DNA of 64,000 nucleotides from Hyphomicrobiales bacterium (GCA_900472625.1 UCIT01000001.1:186001-250000); one strand, 5' to 3'. Shown: positions 7,356 to 17,201, counted from the first letter of the stretch. Made by a program: numbers and translations. The notes: generated by a model not told the origin, from the letters alone.

Positions 7356-7990
7356 TTAAACGCTGGCAATCTTGCGCAGGTCTTCGATTGCCCCCGGCGC
7401 CGCAGCAAGAGGAAGAGATGGAACCAGCCGCCAGCGTCCTTGACGAAGCGATAACCCGCCAAACAATCCCACGCATGCGTGTAGGGCTCATAGTATCCGA
7501 CAAGGCGACCGGCTGCTACATGGGCCAGCATCAGGGCGCCGGGCCCGCTGCGAATTAAGTTGCCGTCTGCTTCCAGGCGCGCTTCGACCATTTTTGCCAC
7601 GAGGGCAGGGGGCACGTGGCTTTTTGCGCCAATGCCGGTGACGGCATTGCGGATGTTACGTTCGGGATCGAGGGCCAGCCTCTTGCCATTCAGCGTCGCA
7701 CCGGTGTCGAGAGCGGCTGCATACAGCTTGTCATGGCAGGGAGCGGTGATGACGCCGACGACCGGGATATTGCCGTGCAGCAAAGCGATTGAGATACACC
7801 AGTTCGGCACGTCGTCGACGAACGGCTCGTCTCATCAATTGGATCGATCACCAGATGAAGTCCGAAGTGCCACTCGTCAGGCCGTACTCCTCGCGTAACA
7901 CGCCATCCGCCGGACAGGTTTCGGCAAATCGACCCCGGATCAGGGTCTCCACGTCGCTGTCGGCGATCGAAAGCACGTCCTGGAGATCTT
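7356..7990 (-). pseudogene. Inositol monophosphatase family pseudogene
   Basis: Reading the minus strand from about 7970, fragments of an inositol/histidinol-phosphatase-like protein appear in different frames: SIADSDVETLIRGRF, then a stop after SDFIW, then VIDPIDETS in a shifted frame (the metal-binding DPIDGT motif with Gly changed to Glu), then PNWCISIALLHGNIPVVGV up to HAWDCLAGYRFVKDAGG, and finally LAAAPGAIEDLRKIASV in another frame ending at 7358. At least three single-base shifts and a missing N-terminus show that the gene is dead. It lies just upstream of the cbpA operon and downstream of the LacI regulator. Confidence 0.8.
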
Positions 7991-8008
7991 TCTAGAAACT
8001 TGCAAGGG

Positions 8009-8109
8009 CGTGCAAGCGGTGCGTTTTACTTGTTCCGATGTCAATAACTGTCATGAAAACTTCACGTAAGTGGACGCCATTGCGATTGCACACACGTGCA
8101 AGCGGATGC
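8009..8109. promoter_or_regulatory. Two CGTGCAAGCGG(A)TGC repeats upstream of the LacI gene
   Basis: CGTGCAAGCGGTGC at 8009-8022 and CGTGCAAGCGGATGC at 8095-8109 are near-identical, 86 bases apart, and surrounded by further TGCAAG/TTGCGTGCA elements. They are 28-128 bp before the LacI-type gene and are candidate autoregulatory operators. Confidence 0.4.
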
Positions 8110-8136
8110 AAAGTTGCGTGCATCAAGAGGGGTCTC

Positions 8137-9150
8137 ATGTCGTCAAAATTATTTGTCAGCGCCCAGGAAGTCGCCGAGAAGGCCGGTGTCTCTCGGTCTG
8201 CCGTGTCACGCACCTTTACGCCAGGCGCGAGCGTATCGGCAGAGACCCGCCGACGCGTGCTCGAGGCAGCCGAGGCGCTCGGCTATCATGTCAATCATCT
8301 TGCCCGCGGGCTGATGCGCAACGAAAGCGGCATCGTATGCCTGATCGTGTCCGATGTCGCGACGCCCTACCGGTCGGCGCTGTTGCGAGAGTTGACGATA
8401 CAGCTGCAGAATGCCGGCAAGGTTGCGATGTTCATCAACACCGATCGTTCCGATGGCAGCGTCGATAGGGCTTTGCAGCAAGCGATCCGCTATCGGGCGG
8501 ATGCGTCGATCATTCTCTCCGGCCTGCCTGACAAGTCGATCACACAGCTGTGTCTGCGCAACGGCCAGCGTTTGGTCTTGATCAATCGTGATGACGACCA
8601 GCCGGGTCCCTTGAAGATAAACCTCGACGATTTCGAATCCGGTGGACGGATCGCGACCGCGTTTGTTCGCGCAGGATGCCGGGTGCTTGCCTTCGCCAAC
8701 TCCGAGGCGGGCACGCCCAGCCTGATGCGCCGTGAGCGCGGCTTCGTTGCCGCCGCCGCAAAGCTCGGGCTCGATGTTACGGTCGAGCGGCACGGATCGA
8801 CTGGCTATGAGGCCGGCAAGGTTTTGGCGCAGCGCATGCTGACCCGCGCGGAACGGCCCGATGCCGTCTTTTGCGCAACGGATCTGCTGGCCTGTGGCTT
8901 AATGGATGCTGCTCGACACCAGTTCGGTTTGTCCGTCCCCCGTCAGCTCTGCGTGGCGGGCTTCGATGACATCGAGCAGGCCTCATGGTCGTCCTTTGAC
9001 CTGACTACCTTTGCCCAGCCGGTGATGACAATTGCAACGCGGGCCGTGGAATGGCTCGGCAGTGGCAGGGATGACGCTACCTCGGAAGTGGAGCACTCGG
9101 TGCGGCTGACGGCGGAGCTGATCTGGCGGGGCTCAATCCGAGCGGGCTGA
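8137..9150 (+). CDS. LacI-family transcriptional regulator
   Basis: 337 residues from ATG 8137, preceded by AAGAGGGG. Residues 1-55 contain the LacI helix-turn-helix and hinge helix (SAQEVAEKAGVSRSAVSRTF, then RVLEAAEALGYHVN). The remainder is a periplasmic-binding-protein-like effector domain (about 60-335). A longer open frame begins at 8038 but lacks a ribosome site and precedes the conserved start of the domain. No transporter or catabolic gene adjoins; the only neighbour on the left is a dead phosphatase gene, so the target operon may have been lost or lie elsewhere. Confidence 0.9.
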   Translation: MSSKLFVSAQEVAEKAGVSRSAVSRTFTPGASVSAETRRRVLEAAEALGYHVNHLARGLMRNESGIVCLIVSDVATPYRSALLRELTIQLQNAGKVAMFINTDRSDGSVDRALQQAIRYRADASIILSGLPDKSITQLCLRNGQRLVLINRDDDQPGPLKINLDDFESGGRIATAFVRAGCRVLAFANSEAGTPSLMRRERGFVAAAAKLGLDVTVERHGSTGYEAGKVLAQRMLTRAERPDAVFCATDLLACGLMDAARHQFGLSVPRQLCVAGFDDIEQASWSSFDLTTFAQPVMTIATRAVEWLGSGRDDATSEVEHSVRLTAELIWRGSIRAG

Positions 9151-9220
9151 CGAAATCTCGGGATGTCTGCGGAATGGGTTCGGCGCGTTCGCACGCATTG
9201 CCATTTTAATTCCCGTAAGC

Positions 9221-9234
9221 TAAACTTGAGTTTA
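9221..9234. promoter_or_regulatory. TAAACT-N2-AGTTTA inverted repeat upstream of the AraC gene
   Basis: Six-base perfect arms with a two-base centre, 29 bases before the AraC-type gene. A related sequence, TAAAATTGAGTTAA (10235-10248), lies upstream of the TonB receptor, so both may be read by the same regulator. Confidence 0.35.
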
Positions 9235-9262
9235 AGATGAAGGTATAGCGCGTATCCTATCC

Positions 9263-10147
9263 ATGACATTTCAACCCCGCATGCAAAACAAGATCGAAGG
9301 ATTTTCCGTTGTGGGCGGTCTTCACCGGAGGTGCTGGAACGGCATTGTCGCTGACGTTTGGGATGTGGAATGCGCGCCATATGCGGGTGGCTATTACGTG
9401 GCAAACGACCCGCGACTATTCATCCTGCTCGACATGCGCGGACCCGGGAATTCGATGGTGAAGCTCGCTCCGAAACGTGAGGCCGGGGTCCAGGACAAAG
9501 AGCATCATCCGATATCCTATGTTCCGGCCGGCATGGAGCTTTGGGCCGATATGACTGACGTAGAGTACCTTCGTCATCTTGATCTTCATTTTGATGCTGA
9601 AATCGTTGCTCGCCGTCTGATGGAGGAACTGGACCCGGTGCGTTTGATGAGCCCGCGTCTTTTATTTTCCGATGAACGAATCCTGGCGCTCTCCCGGCTT
9701 ATCGCCACCGAGTGCGCGAACCCGCAACCGCTTCACGATCTCTATGGCGACGGTCTTTCGCTATCTCTGATCATCGACGTGATGAAACTCGGCAAGGCTG
9801 AGGTGCGAAAACGCAGCAAGCTTGCCACCTGGCAGCTACGCAAAGCGACGGAATTCATTCAGGAGAACTGCATGCGCAGTATTCGCCTGGAGGAACTTGC
9901 GACCCTCGCTGGCGTGTCGCAATCGCATTTCAGTCACGCGTTCAAGGCCTCAACCGGGGTTGCGCCGCATCAGTGGCAGATGAATGCCCGGCTTGAACGA
10001 GCAAAGCAGATGATCCTTCAGGGGAACCAGCCGTTGACTGTCATTGCCACTGAAACCGGGTTTTCCGATCAGGCCCATTTTACGCGCGTTTTCCGCAAGA
10101 ATGTCGGAACCACGCCGGCTCATTGGAAGAAAACCCGCGTTGCCTGA
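9263..10147 (+). CDS. AraC-family regulator, likely of siderophore uptake
   Basis: 294 residues. The C-terminal third (about 190-290) is an AraC/XylS DNA-binding domain with two helix-turn-helices: IRLEELATLAGVSQSHFSHAF and LTVIATETGFSDQAHFTRVF, with the family ending FRKNVGTTPAHW. The N-terminal two thirds is an effector-binding region without a recognised fold. It lies 172 bases upstream of, and in the same direction as, a TonB-dependent siderophore receptor gene. AraC regulators beside such receptors commonly sense the ferric siderophore; this role is inferred from position. Confidence 0.9.
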   Translation: MTFQPRMQNKIEGFSVVGGLHRRCWNGIVADVWDVECAPYAGGYYVANDPRLFILLDMRGPGNSMVKLAPKREAGVQDKEHHPISYVPAGMELWADMTDVEYLRHLDLHFDAEIVARRLMEELDPVRLMSPRLLFSDERILALSRLIATECANPQPLHDLYGDGLSLSLIIDVMKLGKAEVRKRSKLATWQLRKATEFIQENCMRSIRLEELATLAGVSQSHFSHAFKASTGVAPHQWQMNARLERAKQMILQGNQPLTVIATETGFSDQAHFTRVFRKNVGTTPAHWKKTRVA

Positions 10148-10240
10148 ACACCACATCGCTCGAGCGTTTGTTTCTCCGCGAAACAATTGCCCAAAATCGT
10201 TCAATTCTTCCCGGATCGCGACAAGCTGCTCTCTTAAAAT

Positions 10241-10255
10241 TGAGTTAATCACTCA
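10241..10255. promoter_or_regulatory. IRO/RirA-type iron box before the TonB receptor
   Basis: TGAGT-TAATC-ACTCA is a perfect dyad that also fits the rhizobial IRO consensus TGA-N9-TCA bound by the iron repressor RirA. It lies 65 bases before the receptor start, in the expected promoter position. Confidence 0.55.
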
Positions 10256-10319
10256 CCTTATTCGTAGGTATGCCGCAACTCGTTGGGATGACGGTGGGCA
10301 TGAGTAGGGTGACATAGAC

Positions 10320-12503
10320 ATGGGTGCGAGAGCAAACCGTTTGATCTTCAATGCAAAGCTTTTGGCGGGCGTCGCCATGTTTGGGGTGAGCGCGACAATG
10401 GCCTCCGCCCAGAGTGCGACGGAATTGAAACCTGTTATCATCCAGGGCGAGGGCGCTGGCAATTCGACAGGTGAGGCTGCCGTCGAAGAAAACGGAACGG
10501 GCGCCGTCAAGGGCTATGTCGCCAAGAAGACGACGGCGGGATCGAAGACCGACACGCCGATAAGTGAGATTCCGCAGGCAGTGTCGGTGATCGGTCGGCA
10601 GGAACTTGATGACCGCGGTGTCGTCAACAAAGTGGATGAGGCGCTGAGGTACACACCGGGTGTCACGACGCAGCCCTATGGCACGGACCCGGATACGGAC
10701 TGGTTTTACATTCGCGGCTTCGATGCCAGCCAAACAGGCATCTACATGGACGGCCTGAACCTGTTTTCGTATGGGTTTGGCAACTTTCAAATCGACCCAT
10801 TCATGCTTGAGCGCGTCGATGTGCTGAAAGGCCCGGCGTCGGTTCTTTATGGCGGCGCAAATCCTGGTGGTATCGTCGACATGGTTCGCAAGCGGCCGAC
10901 GGACGAGCCGTATTTCTACACGGATATCGGCATCAACAGCAACGGCAACGCGTTCACCGGATTTGACCTGTCCGACAAGCTAGGAAGCAGCGACACGATG
11001 AGCTATCGGCTGACCGGCAAAATTGCTGGTGGTGATGGTTACACGGATTACACGCACGATATTCGAGGTTTCGTCATGCCGCAATTGACGGTGTCGCCGG
11101 ACGATTCGACGAAGCTTACGGTGTGGGCTTACGCTGGCGGGCTTGATCAGGTGCATACCGGAAATGGCTTCCTGCCTTATGTCGGGACCGTTACCGACGC
11201 GTCCTTTGGCAAGATCTCTCGCCGCTTCTTCCCCGGTGAGCCCGAAATCGATATTGGTCGTTACGACCAGCAGATGTTTGGCTACGAATTTGAGCACGAG
11301 TTCGACAGTGGCTGGAAGGTTACGTCGAACTTCCGTTACGGGCATCTCGATAAGTACGAGCACTACGTCTACCCGTACCTATACACCACAACGCCAACTG
11401 AGTTGAACCGCATCAATTTCGAGGGTGACACCGGCGTCAACAGCGTTGCCTGGGATAATCGTGTCGAGAACGAGTTTGATCTCGGTGAGACGACGCACAA
11501 GTTCATGGCCGGCGTCGATTATCGCTACTATCGCATCGACAACGTGCAAAATTCGAAGTTCGGCGCTAGTGCAATTGATGTGCTCAACCCGGTATATGGT
11601 GGCGCGCAACTTCCGATGGATCCTCTCTACAGCGAAGTTGCTACGATGCAGCAACTTGGCTTCTACGCTCAGGATCAGATACGCTTTGCCGACAAATGGC
11701 TTGTGACGCTTAACGGTCGCTATGATTTTGTTGATAGCGATTATAAGAGCCGTCTGTCGCCCTCGACGAACTACAGCGACAACGACGGAGCGCTTAGCGG
11801 ACGTGCCGGCATTGCTTACGAATTTGAGAACGGACTTACGCCCTACATCAGCGCTGCCACCTTCTTCAATCCGTTGGTTGGTCAAAGCGCGACCGGACCG
11901 CTCGCGCCCGAAGACGGCGAGCAGTTCGAGGCCGGCGTAAAATACGATCCGACGTTCTTCGACGGAAGCTTCACGGCATCTGTTTTCCAGATCAACAAGC
12001 GCAACTACACGGTTTCCCTGCCAGTTGCTCCCTATACGCGCTCGCAGTTGGGTGAGGTCGAATCCAAGGGTGTAGAACTCGAGGCAAAGGTCAATCTGGA
12101 CGACAACTGGAAGGTCCTTGGTTCGTTCACCTACACCGATATCGAGGTAACCAAGAATCCGCTGAATACGGCATTGATCGGCAAGACACCCTATATCGTG
12201 CCGGATTACACTGCATCGCTTTGGGTGGACTATAGCGTGACACAGGGTGCTCTAGAGGGTGTTAGTGTCGGCGCCGGCCTGCGTTACAAAGGCGAATCCT
12301 GGGCTGATGACGTCAACACGTTGAAGGTGCCGTCCTCGACGGTGATGGATGCCGCTATTCGCTACGAGAAGAACAATTGGATGGCTTCACTCAATGTCAC
12401 AAACGTTTTCGACAGAACTTATGTCGAAAGTTGCGGTGGCATTGGCGCTTGCGGTTATGGCGATGCACGGACATTTACATTCAAGCTCAGCAAAAAGTGG
12501 TGA
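10320..12503 (+). CDS. TonB-dependent ferric-siderophore outer-membrane receptor
   Basis: 727 residues. The signal peptide (about 1-30) ends in ATMASAQS. The plug domain (about 65-175) contains the TonB-siderophore receptor signatures IPQAVSVIGRQEL and YTPGVTTQPYG, then FYIRGFDAS, ERVDVLKGPASVLYGGANPGG. The remainder is the 22-strand barrel, ending FTFKLSKKW with the terminal aromatic residue required for outer-membrane assembly. Plug spelling is closest to hydroxamate-type (FhuA/FoxA-like) receptors, but the ligand cannot be fixed. It is preceded by an IRO-type iron box and an AraC regulator. No ABC transporter for the siderophore is adjacent. Confidence 0.93.
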   Translation: MGARANRLIFNAKLLAGVAMFGVSATMASAQSATELKPVIIQGEGAGNSTGEAAVEENGTGAVKGYVAKKTTAGSKTDTPISEIPQAVSVIGRQELDDRGVVNKVDEALRYTPGVTTQPYGTDPDTDWFYIRGFDASQTGIYMDGLNLFSYGFGNFQIDPFMLERVDVLKGPASVLYGGANPGGIVDMVRKRPTDEPYFYTDIGINSNGNAFTGFDLSDKLGSSDTMSYRLTGKIAGGDGYTDYTHDIRGFVMPQLTVSPDDSTKLTVWAYAGGLDQVHTGNGFLPYVGTVTDASFGKISRRFFPGEPEIDIGRYDQQMFGYEFEHEFDSGWKVTSNFRYGHLDKYEHYVYPYLYTTTPTELNRINFEGDTGVNSVAWDNRVENEFDLGETTHKFMAGVDYRYYRIDNVQNSKFGASAIDVLNPVYGGAQLPMDPLYSEVATMQQLGFYAQDQIRFADKWLVTLNGRYDFVDSDYKSRLSPSTNYSDNDGALSGRAGIAYEFENGLTPYISAATFFNPLVGQSATGPLAPEDGEQFEAGVKYDPTFFDGSFTASVFQINKRNYTVSLPVAPYTRSQLGEVESKGVELEAKVNLDDNWKVLGSFTYTDIEVTKNPLNTALIGKTPYIVPDYTASLWVDYSVTQGALEGVSVGAGLRYKGESWADDVNTLKVPSSTVMDAAIRYEKNNWMASLNVTNVFDRTYVESCGGIGACGYGDARTFTFKLSKKW

Positions 12504-12532
12504 GACTGAATTGAAGGCATAGCTTCAAGTTT

Positions 12533-12568
12533 GAGGCCGTGGGACAAGACATCTTGTGCCGCGGCCTC
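12533..12568. terminator. Long hairpin downstream of the receptor gene
   Basis: GAGGCCG ... CGGCCTC arms with an inner ACAAGA/TCTTGT stem. It lies between the receptor gene and the convergent small gene at 12617 and is probably a shared transcription barrier. No long T-run is visible. Confidence 0.5.
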
Positions 12569-12616
12569 AGCTCGTTAGTCGCTGCTTATGATGATCTGCG
12601 TGTGGGATAAAGCCAG

Positions 12617-12763
12617 TCAGCCGGTCACTCTGAAATAGACCCATGCCGCCGCGAAGATGATGATCACTGCGGCGATCGACAGCAATTTGCGTAGCCACGG
12701 CCTTGGCGGCCGCGGGGTCTTTTCCGGCTTCGGCTTGCGGAACTGAATGACGTTGTCGCTCAT
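12617..12763 (-). CDS. 48-residue single-pass membrane protein
   Basis: Starts MSDNVIQFRKPKPEK and ends AAAWVYFRVTG. A Pro/Lys-rich cytoplasmic N-terminus of about 23 residues is followed by one hydrophobic helix (about 26-44). The codons read well and the composition is that of small rhizobial membrane proteins with an MSDNVIQFRKP start. Function unknown. It converges with the receptor gene. Confidence 0.7.
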   Translation of the reverse strand: MSDNVIQFRKPKPEKTPRPPRPWLRKLLSIAAVIIIFAAAWVYFRVTG

Positions 12764-13038
12764 CTCGCGCGGTTCCTCGTTCTGCTGGGGCGATGTTACG
12801 TTCCCATAGCAGCGACAGCTTAAATGAAAAAGCCAAGAATGGCGGATAGCGGGCGCTTTTTCCTTAACAGGAGGTCAAGCTCGACCGCGCTGCAACGCAT
12901 GCGAGCGTAGCATATTCGCACAGGCCAGGGCTCCGACATCAGCAGGTAAAGAGCGGGCAGATGATGCCTGTGTGGCATGGACAGGAACACTGCAGTCCCC
13001 TATGAAACAACAGATTTTTTCGTTTTTCTGGTGGCTTT

Positions 13039-15975
13039 ATGAATGATCAGTTCGCGTCCGTCCCATGGCCTATCGGCGGCGGCAACACCGGAGAGCTTGT
13101 ACGGCGTTTCGACTGGTCGGGGACGTCGCTTGGACCGATCAGCAAGTGGCCGCAGAATCTGCGGATAAAGGTCAACTCGATCGTCAACTCGCCCATTCCG
13201 CAGGTGCTGATGTGGGGCGACGATCATGTGATGATCTACAATGACGGTTATGTCGAAATTGCCGGAAACTATCATCCACAGGCGCTCGGCGCGACTGTGC
13301 CGAGCATATGGCCGGAAATATGGGACTGGAACAGCAAGATCCTTGCTGCCGGCTTTCGCGGAGAGGTCCAGTCGTTCCGCGATCAGAAGATGACGCTGAA
13401 ACGCAACGGCGTGCCGGAGGAGGTTGTGTTCGACCTGTTCTACACGCCGATCTACGCTGACGACGGCAAGGTCGACGGCGTCCTCTGCACCGTTCTTGAA
13501 AATACCGAGAAGGTGAGGGTGGTTGAGCAACTTGCGGAAAGCCGCGAGGAGCTGAAGAGACTCACCGATGCGCTGCCGATCCTGGTCGGCTTCCTTGATC
13601 GCAATCATATCTACCGCTTTGCCAATCAGGGATATCAGGAGTGGTTCGGGCTTGATCCGAATACTGTCTTGGGTCGGCACGTTGCCGAGGTTATCGGCGA
13701 TGCGTATTACAAAGCGCGTCTGCCTTTTATCGCAGGGGCGATGGCCGGAGAGCGGATCATTACCGACAACGTGGTCAATCGTCCGGACGGAACGCGCCGC
13801 ACCGCCGAAGTGCGCTACGTGCCGCGTCGAACCTCGGGCGGCGAGATCGACGGAATCTACGTGATCATGATCGATATCGAGGAACGCAAGCGATCCGAGA
13901 TCGAGTTGCATCGAAGCAACGGCCGCTTTCGCGCCGCCGTCAATGCCGTTCACGGTGTTCTTTGGACGAACAGCGCCGATGGGCGGATGCTTGGTGAGCA
14001 GCCGGCTTGGGCGGCGCTGACGGGCCAGTCCTTCGACGAATACCAGGGCTACGGCTGGGCAGAGGCAGTGCATCCTGACGACCGCGAGGGCTCGGTCGAA
14101 AGCTGGAAGGCGGCTGTCGCTGCCAAAGCGACATATATTTACGAGCATCGCGTGCGACGCGGCGACGGTGTCTACCGGACATTCGCGATCCGGTGCGTTC
14201 CGATGCTGGATGCGGACGGTGAGATCGAGGAATGGGTCGGCGTCCATACAGATATAACCGAGCAGCGCGAGGCCGAAGCCAGCCTGCAGGAGCACGCCAC
14301 CAGCCTTGAGCGTCAGGTCAGGCACCGGGTGAGGGCGGAAGAGCAATTGCGCCAGCTCAATGAGAGCCTCGAAGCGCGTGTCGAAGCCGAGATCGCCGAA
14401 CGCCATCAGACAGAGCGCGCGCTTCAGCAGGCCCAGAAGATGGAGGCGATCGGTCAACTGACCGGGGGCGTCGCTCACGACTTCAACAATCTGCTGCAGG
14501 TCGTCTCAGGCAATCTGCAATTGCTGTCCAAGGATCTGGTGGGCAACGATCAGGCGGAGCGGCGGCTGGCCAATGCGCTGGCGGGTGTCAACCGCGGTGC
14601 CAAGCTTGCCAGCCAGCTGTTGGCGTTCGGTCGCAGGCAGGCGCTCGAGCCTCGCGTCATCAACATCGGTCGCTTCGTCAGCGCCATGGATGATCTGCTG
14701 CGGCGTTCACTGGGCGAAGCCGTGGAAGTTGAGATCATCACCAGCGGCGGCCTGTGGAACACCTATGCCGATCCGACGCAGGTGGAAAATGCTCTCCTTA
14801 ACCTTGCGATCAATGCCCGCGACGCCATGAGCGGCTCCGGTAAGCTGACGATCGAGATGGGCAACGCTGCCCTTGATCAGGAATATGCCCGCAATCATCA
14901 AGAGGTCTTGCCCGGCCAGTACGTGATGCTCGCGGTGACGGACACCGGATCGGGTATGATGCCTGAGATTCTGGATAAGGTTTTCGAGCCGTTCTTTTCC
15001 ACCAAGCCGGAAGGCAAAGGCACCGGGCTCGGGCTTTCCATGGTCTATGGGTTCGTCAAGCAGTCGGGCGGACACGTCAAGATCTATAGCGAGGTCGACC
15101 AGGGAACGACGGTGAGGATCTATCTTCCGCGTTCCGTCGCCGATGAAGACCGCGAAGTCGTTGTGCACAACGGACCGGTTTTCGGTGGAACCGAAACGGT
15201 CCTCGTTGTCGAAGACGATGAAGACGTTCGCTCGATTGTGGTCGAAACGCTGACCGACCTCGGCTATCGCGTTCTCACGGCCAAGGATGCGCAGGCCGGT
15301 CTCAACGTGATCGAAAGCGGCATGGCGATTGACGTGATCTTTACCGACGTCGTCATGCCAGGGCCGTTGAAGAGCAGCGAGATGGCCCGCCGTGCGAAGG
15401 AGAGGCTGCCAAACGTGGCCGTGCTCTTTACGTCGGGTTATACCGAAAACTCGATCGTCCACGGCGGCAGGCTGGATCCTGGTGTCGAGCTTTTGTCGAA
15501 ACCCTATACAAGAGAAGCGCTGGCGCGGCGGCTTCGCCATGTGATCGCCAACCAGAAGCAGCAGGCGGTTACCACCCCCAGCTCGTCGCCTCAGCGCCCA
15601 TCGGTTCTCGCTTTGCAAAGCCCGCGGATTCTGTTGGTCGAAGACGATTTTCTCATTCGTTCGAATACGGCGGAAATGCTGATCGATATGGGTCATGACA
15701 TAACGGAGGCATCGGACGGCGCCGAGGCCATCGATTTTCTGAAGGCCAACGAGATCGACATTCTGATCACGGATATAGGACTTCCCGACATCAACGGTGT
15801 CGATCTGGCCGCGAGTGTTCTCGCCATGCAACCGGACGTCGCCGTTGTGTTCGCCACGGGCGAGCAGAGCTTGCCGGCGCATGCACCAGCCTCAGCACTT
15901 TTGCTGCGGAAGCCTTACTCGCAGGCCGAGTTGATAGCCGCTGTCGAACGAGCGAAACTTGCCAAGCAACGCTAG
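13039..15975 (+). CDS. PAS-rich hybrid sensor histidine kinase with two receiver domains
   Basis: 978 residues, no membrane segment. Order: an N-terminal PAS/GAF-like sensor (about 15-155), a PAS domain (about 165-285), a PAS-PAC domain (about 290-415), a coiled coil (about 415-465), a HisKA domain with the phospho-acceptor His480 in [11 protein letters not shown], an HATPase domain (N-box [15 protein letters not shown]1 DTGSGM, G2 [11 protein letters not shown]), receiver 1 with Asp770 (TDVVMPG) and receiver 2 with Asp912 ([10 protein letters not shown]). A soluble sensor with two output receivers suggests a phosphorelay in which one receiver may damp the kinase. No partner regulator is adjacent. 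The GGTGG before the ATG is a weak ribosome site. Confidence 0.93.
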   Translation: MNDQFASVPWPIGGGNTGELVRRFDWSGTSLGPISKWPQNLRIKVNSIVNSPIPQVLMWGDDHVMIYNDGYVEIAGNYHPQALGATVPSIWPEIWDWNSKILAAGFRGEVQSFRDQKMTLKRNGVPEEVVFDLFYTPIYADDGKVDGVLCTVLENTEKVRVVEQLAESREELKRLTDALPILVGFLDRNHIYRFANQGYQEWFGLDPNTVLGRHVAEVIGDAYYKARLPFIAGAMAGERIITDNVVNRPDGTRRTAEVRYVPRRTSGGEIDGIYVIMIDIEERKRSEIELHRSNGRFRAAVNAVHGVLWTNSADGRMLGEQPAWAALTGQSFDEYQGYGWAEAVHPDDREGSVESWKAAVAAKATYIYEHRVRRGDGVYRTFAIRCVPMLDADGEIEEWVGVHTDITEQREAEASLQEHATSLERQVRHRVRAEEQLRQLNESLEARVEAEIAERHQTERALQQAQKMEAIGQLTGGVAHDFNNLLQVVSGNLQLLSKDLVGNDQAERRLANALAGVNRGAKLASQLLAFGRRQALEPRVINIGRFVSAMDDLLRRSLGEAVEVEIITSGGLWNTYADPTQVENALLNLAINARDAMSGSGKLTIEMGNAALDQEYARNHQEVLPGQYVMLAVTDTGSGMMPEILDKVFEPFFSTKPEGKGTGLGLSMVYGFVKQSGGHVKIYSEVDQGTTVRIYLPRSVADEDREVVVHNGPVFGGTETVLVVEDDEDVRSIVVETLTDLGYRVLTAKDAQAGLNVIESGMAIDVIFTDVVMPGPLKSSEMARRAKERLPNVAVLFTSGYTENSIVHGGRLDPGVELLSKPYTREALARRLRHVIANQKQQAVTTPSSSPQRPSVLALQSPRILLVEDDFLIRSNTAEMLIDMGHDITEASDGAEAIDFLKANEIDILITDIGLPDINGVDLAASVLAMQPDVAVVFATGEQSLPAHAPASALLLRKPYSQAELIAAVERAKLAKQR

Positions 15976-16233
15976 TCGAGCGATTTACTCGCTGACAGTC
16001 GAGATAGGGGAGGATTTGTGACGGCAGCGAGCGAGCTGTTCATATCAACCAACCTCCGATGTGGTGGATGTCGGATATGGAGTGGCAGCCGCATTGAACG
16101 AAATGCGCGATACGTTTAAATCATCATCGCCAGCGTGCCGGTCTTAATGAGAATTGGTTTTGGCGACACGTTGCATGGTCGAAATGATTAGAGCGCTGCT
16201 CGCCAAACATCTAACTGACGAGACGTATTAGCC

Positions 16234-16848
16234 ATGTCTATTGCAATTGAAGATCCTGTCTCCATCGAGCAGAGCCGCACGAAGCGGCTTAAAGGCGCGA
16301 CACACACTGCTCATGATCGCCTTGACAAGCGTATCATGCAGCTCGAGCCGTTCGCCGATCGCGATCACTACGCTCGGCTTCTGAATATGCAGTATGTGTT
16401 CCACCGCGATCTTGATGCGCTTTTCAGCGATGAACAGCTTGATGCACTGTTGCCGGATCTGGCAGGCCGCCGACGGCTTGGTCTGATCGAGCGGGATTTT
16501 GCGGATCTGGGCATCGCTCTGCCGGTGCCTCAAAATGCCCCGATCTTTGCCAATGGCCAAGCTGTGCCGCTTGGGACAGCGCTGGGCTGGCTCTACGTGA
16601 TCGAAGGCTCCAACCTCGGAGCAGCATTTCTGCTCAAGTATGCGGCGAAGCTCGGCCTCGATGAGAATTTCGGTGCGCGTCATCTGGCCGGCGCGCCAGA
16701 AGGGCGAGGCCTCCACTGGCGCACTTTTACGGCTGCGCTGGATACTGTCGAACTGACAGACGCAGAAGAACAAGCCGCCATTGCCGGCGCGGAAACAGCC
16801 TTCCGGCGCGTCTATTCGGTTGCGGAGGAGGCATTTTCGGTTGCGTGA
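16234..16848 (+). CDS. Heme oxygenase (biliverdin-producing)
   Basis: 204 residues. The heme oxygenase fold is indicated by LKGATHTAHDRLDKR, where His27 is the probable proximal heme ligand, and by the distal-helix motif GWLYVIEGSNLGAAFL (about 110-125). It opens the heme ring to biliverdin, CO and ferrous iron. Two contexts are possible: iron recovery from heme (a siderophore receptor is 4 kb upstream) or chromophore supply for a bacteriophytochrome. The adjacent kinase shows no GAF-PHY phytochrome module, which favours iron recovery. No TGA-N9-TCA iron box was found in its 260-bp upstream region. Confidence 0.88.
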   Translation: MSIAIEDPVSIEQSRTKRLKGATHTAHDRLDKRIMQLEPFADRDHYARLLNMQYVFHRDLDALFSDEQLDALLPDLAGRRRLGLIERDFADLGIALPVPQNAPIFANGQAVPLGTALGWLYVIEGSNLGAAFLLKYAAKLGLDENFGARHLAGAPEGRGLHWRTFTAALDTVELTDAEEQAAIAGAETAFRRVYSVAEEAFSVA

Positions 16849-16863
16849 CGTTAGGCTGAGATT

Positions 16864-16901
16864 GCTCCCGGAGATGACGCATGACGTGTGTCGCCGGGAG
16901 C
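16864..16901 (+). terminator. Long hairpin after the heme oxygenase gene
   Basis: Arms GCTCCCGG / CCGGGAGC with a second inner stem (GACGCA / TGTGTC, one G-U pair) and a short loop. It starts 15 bases after the stop codon and is followed by TAAAAT. Probably a terminator or 3' stability element. Confidence 0.55.
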
Positions 16902-16973
16902 TAAAATGATCGCCCGCTTTTCAAGGTAACGCGCATTTCAGCGTTGCCGCAGGTGGGCGTTTCTAAACTGTGG

Positions 16974-17201
16974 TCAAGTCAGTATCAGGAAATTCGCGCA
17001 GCTTGCTTCCACGCTTCCGACGCGAATCCTGTATTCGGTTCCAGCGAAAAGCGTCTGGAGCGTTACGGCTCGTGCCTTCTTGGCTTTAATCAGCAGTTCC
17101 TCGCCCGCAAATAGCAATCCATCACGCTCGCTGAGTTCATACGCCACGTGACCACTGTGTCCATCATCGATGATAGTGATCGTTCCCAATCCTGACTTCA
17201 T
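16974..17201 (-). CDS. Hypothetical 75-residue protein
   Basis: Begins MKSGLGTITIIDDGHSGHVAYEL. The ATG has a strong ribosome site (GGAGGG, nine bases upstream), which supports a real gene. The pattern of short strands suggests a small beta-rich domain; no signal peptide or membrane segment. No family recognised. It stands alone between the heme oxygenase gene and the TetR gene. Confidence 0.65.
   Translation of the reverse strand: MKSGLGTITIIDDGHSGHVAYELSERDGLLFAGEELLIKAKKARAVTLQTLFAGTEYRIRVGSVEASCANFLILT

Noticed and set aside
13000-14478. Minus-strand frame of about 490 codons opposite the hybrid kinase
   Set aside because: Fully antisense to PAS and kinase domains with clear motifs; composition rich in Arg/His and no start signal.
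13039-16848. Bacteriophytochrome/BphO operon
   Set aside because: The kinase has PAS domains but no recognisable GAF-PHY module or chromophore Cys, so the phytochrome reading is not supported.
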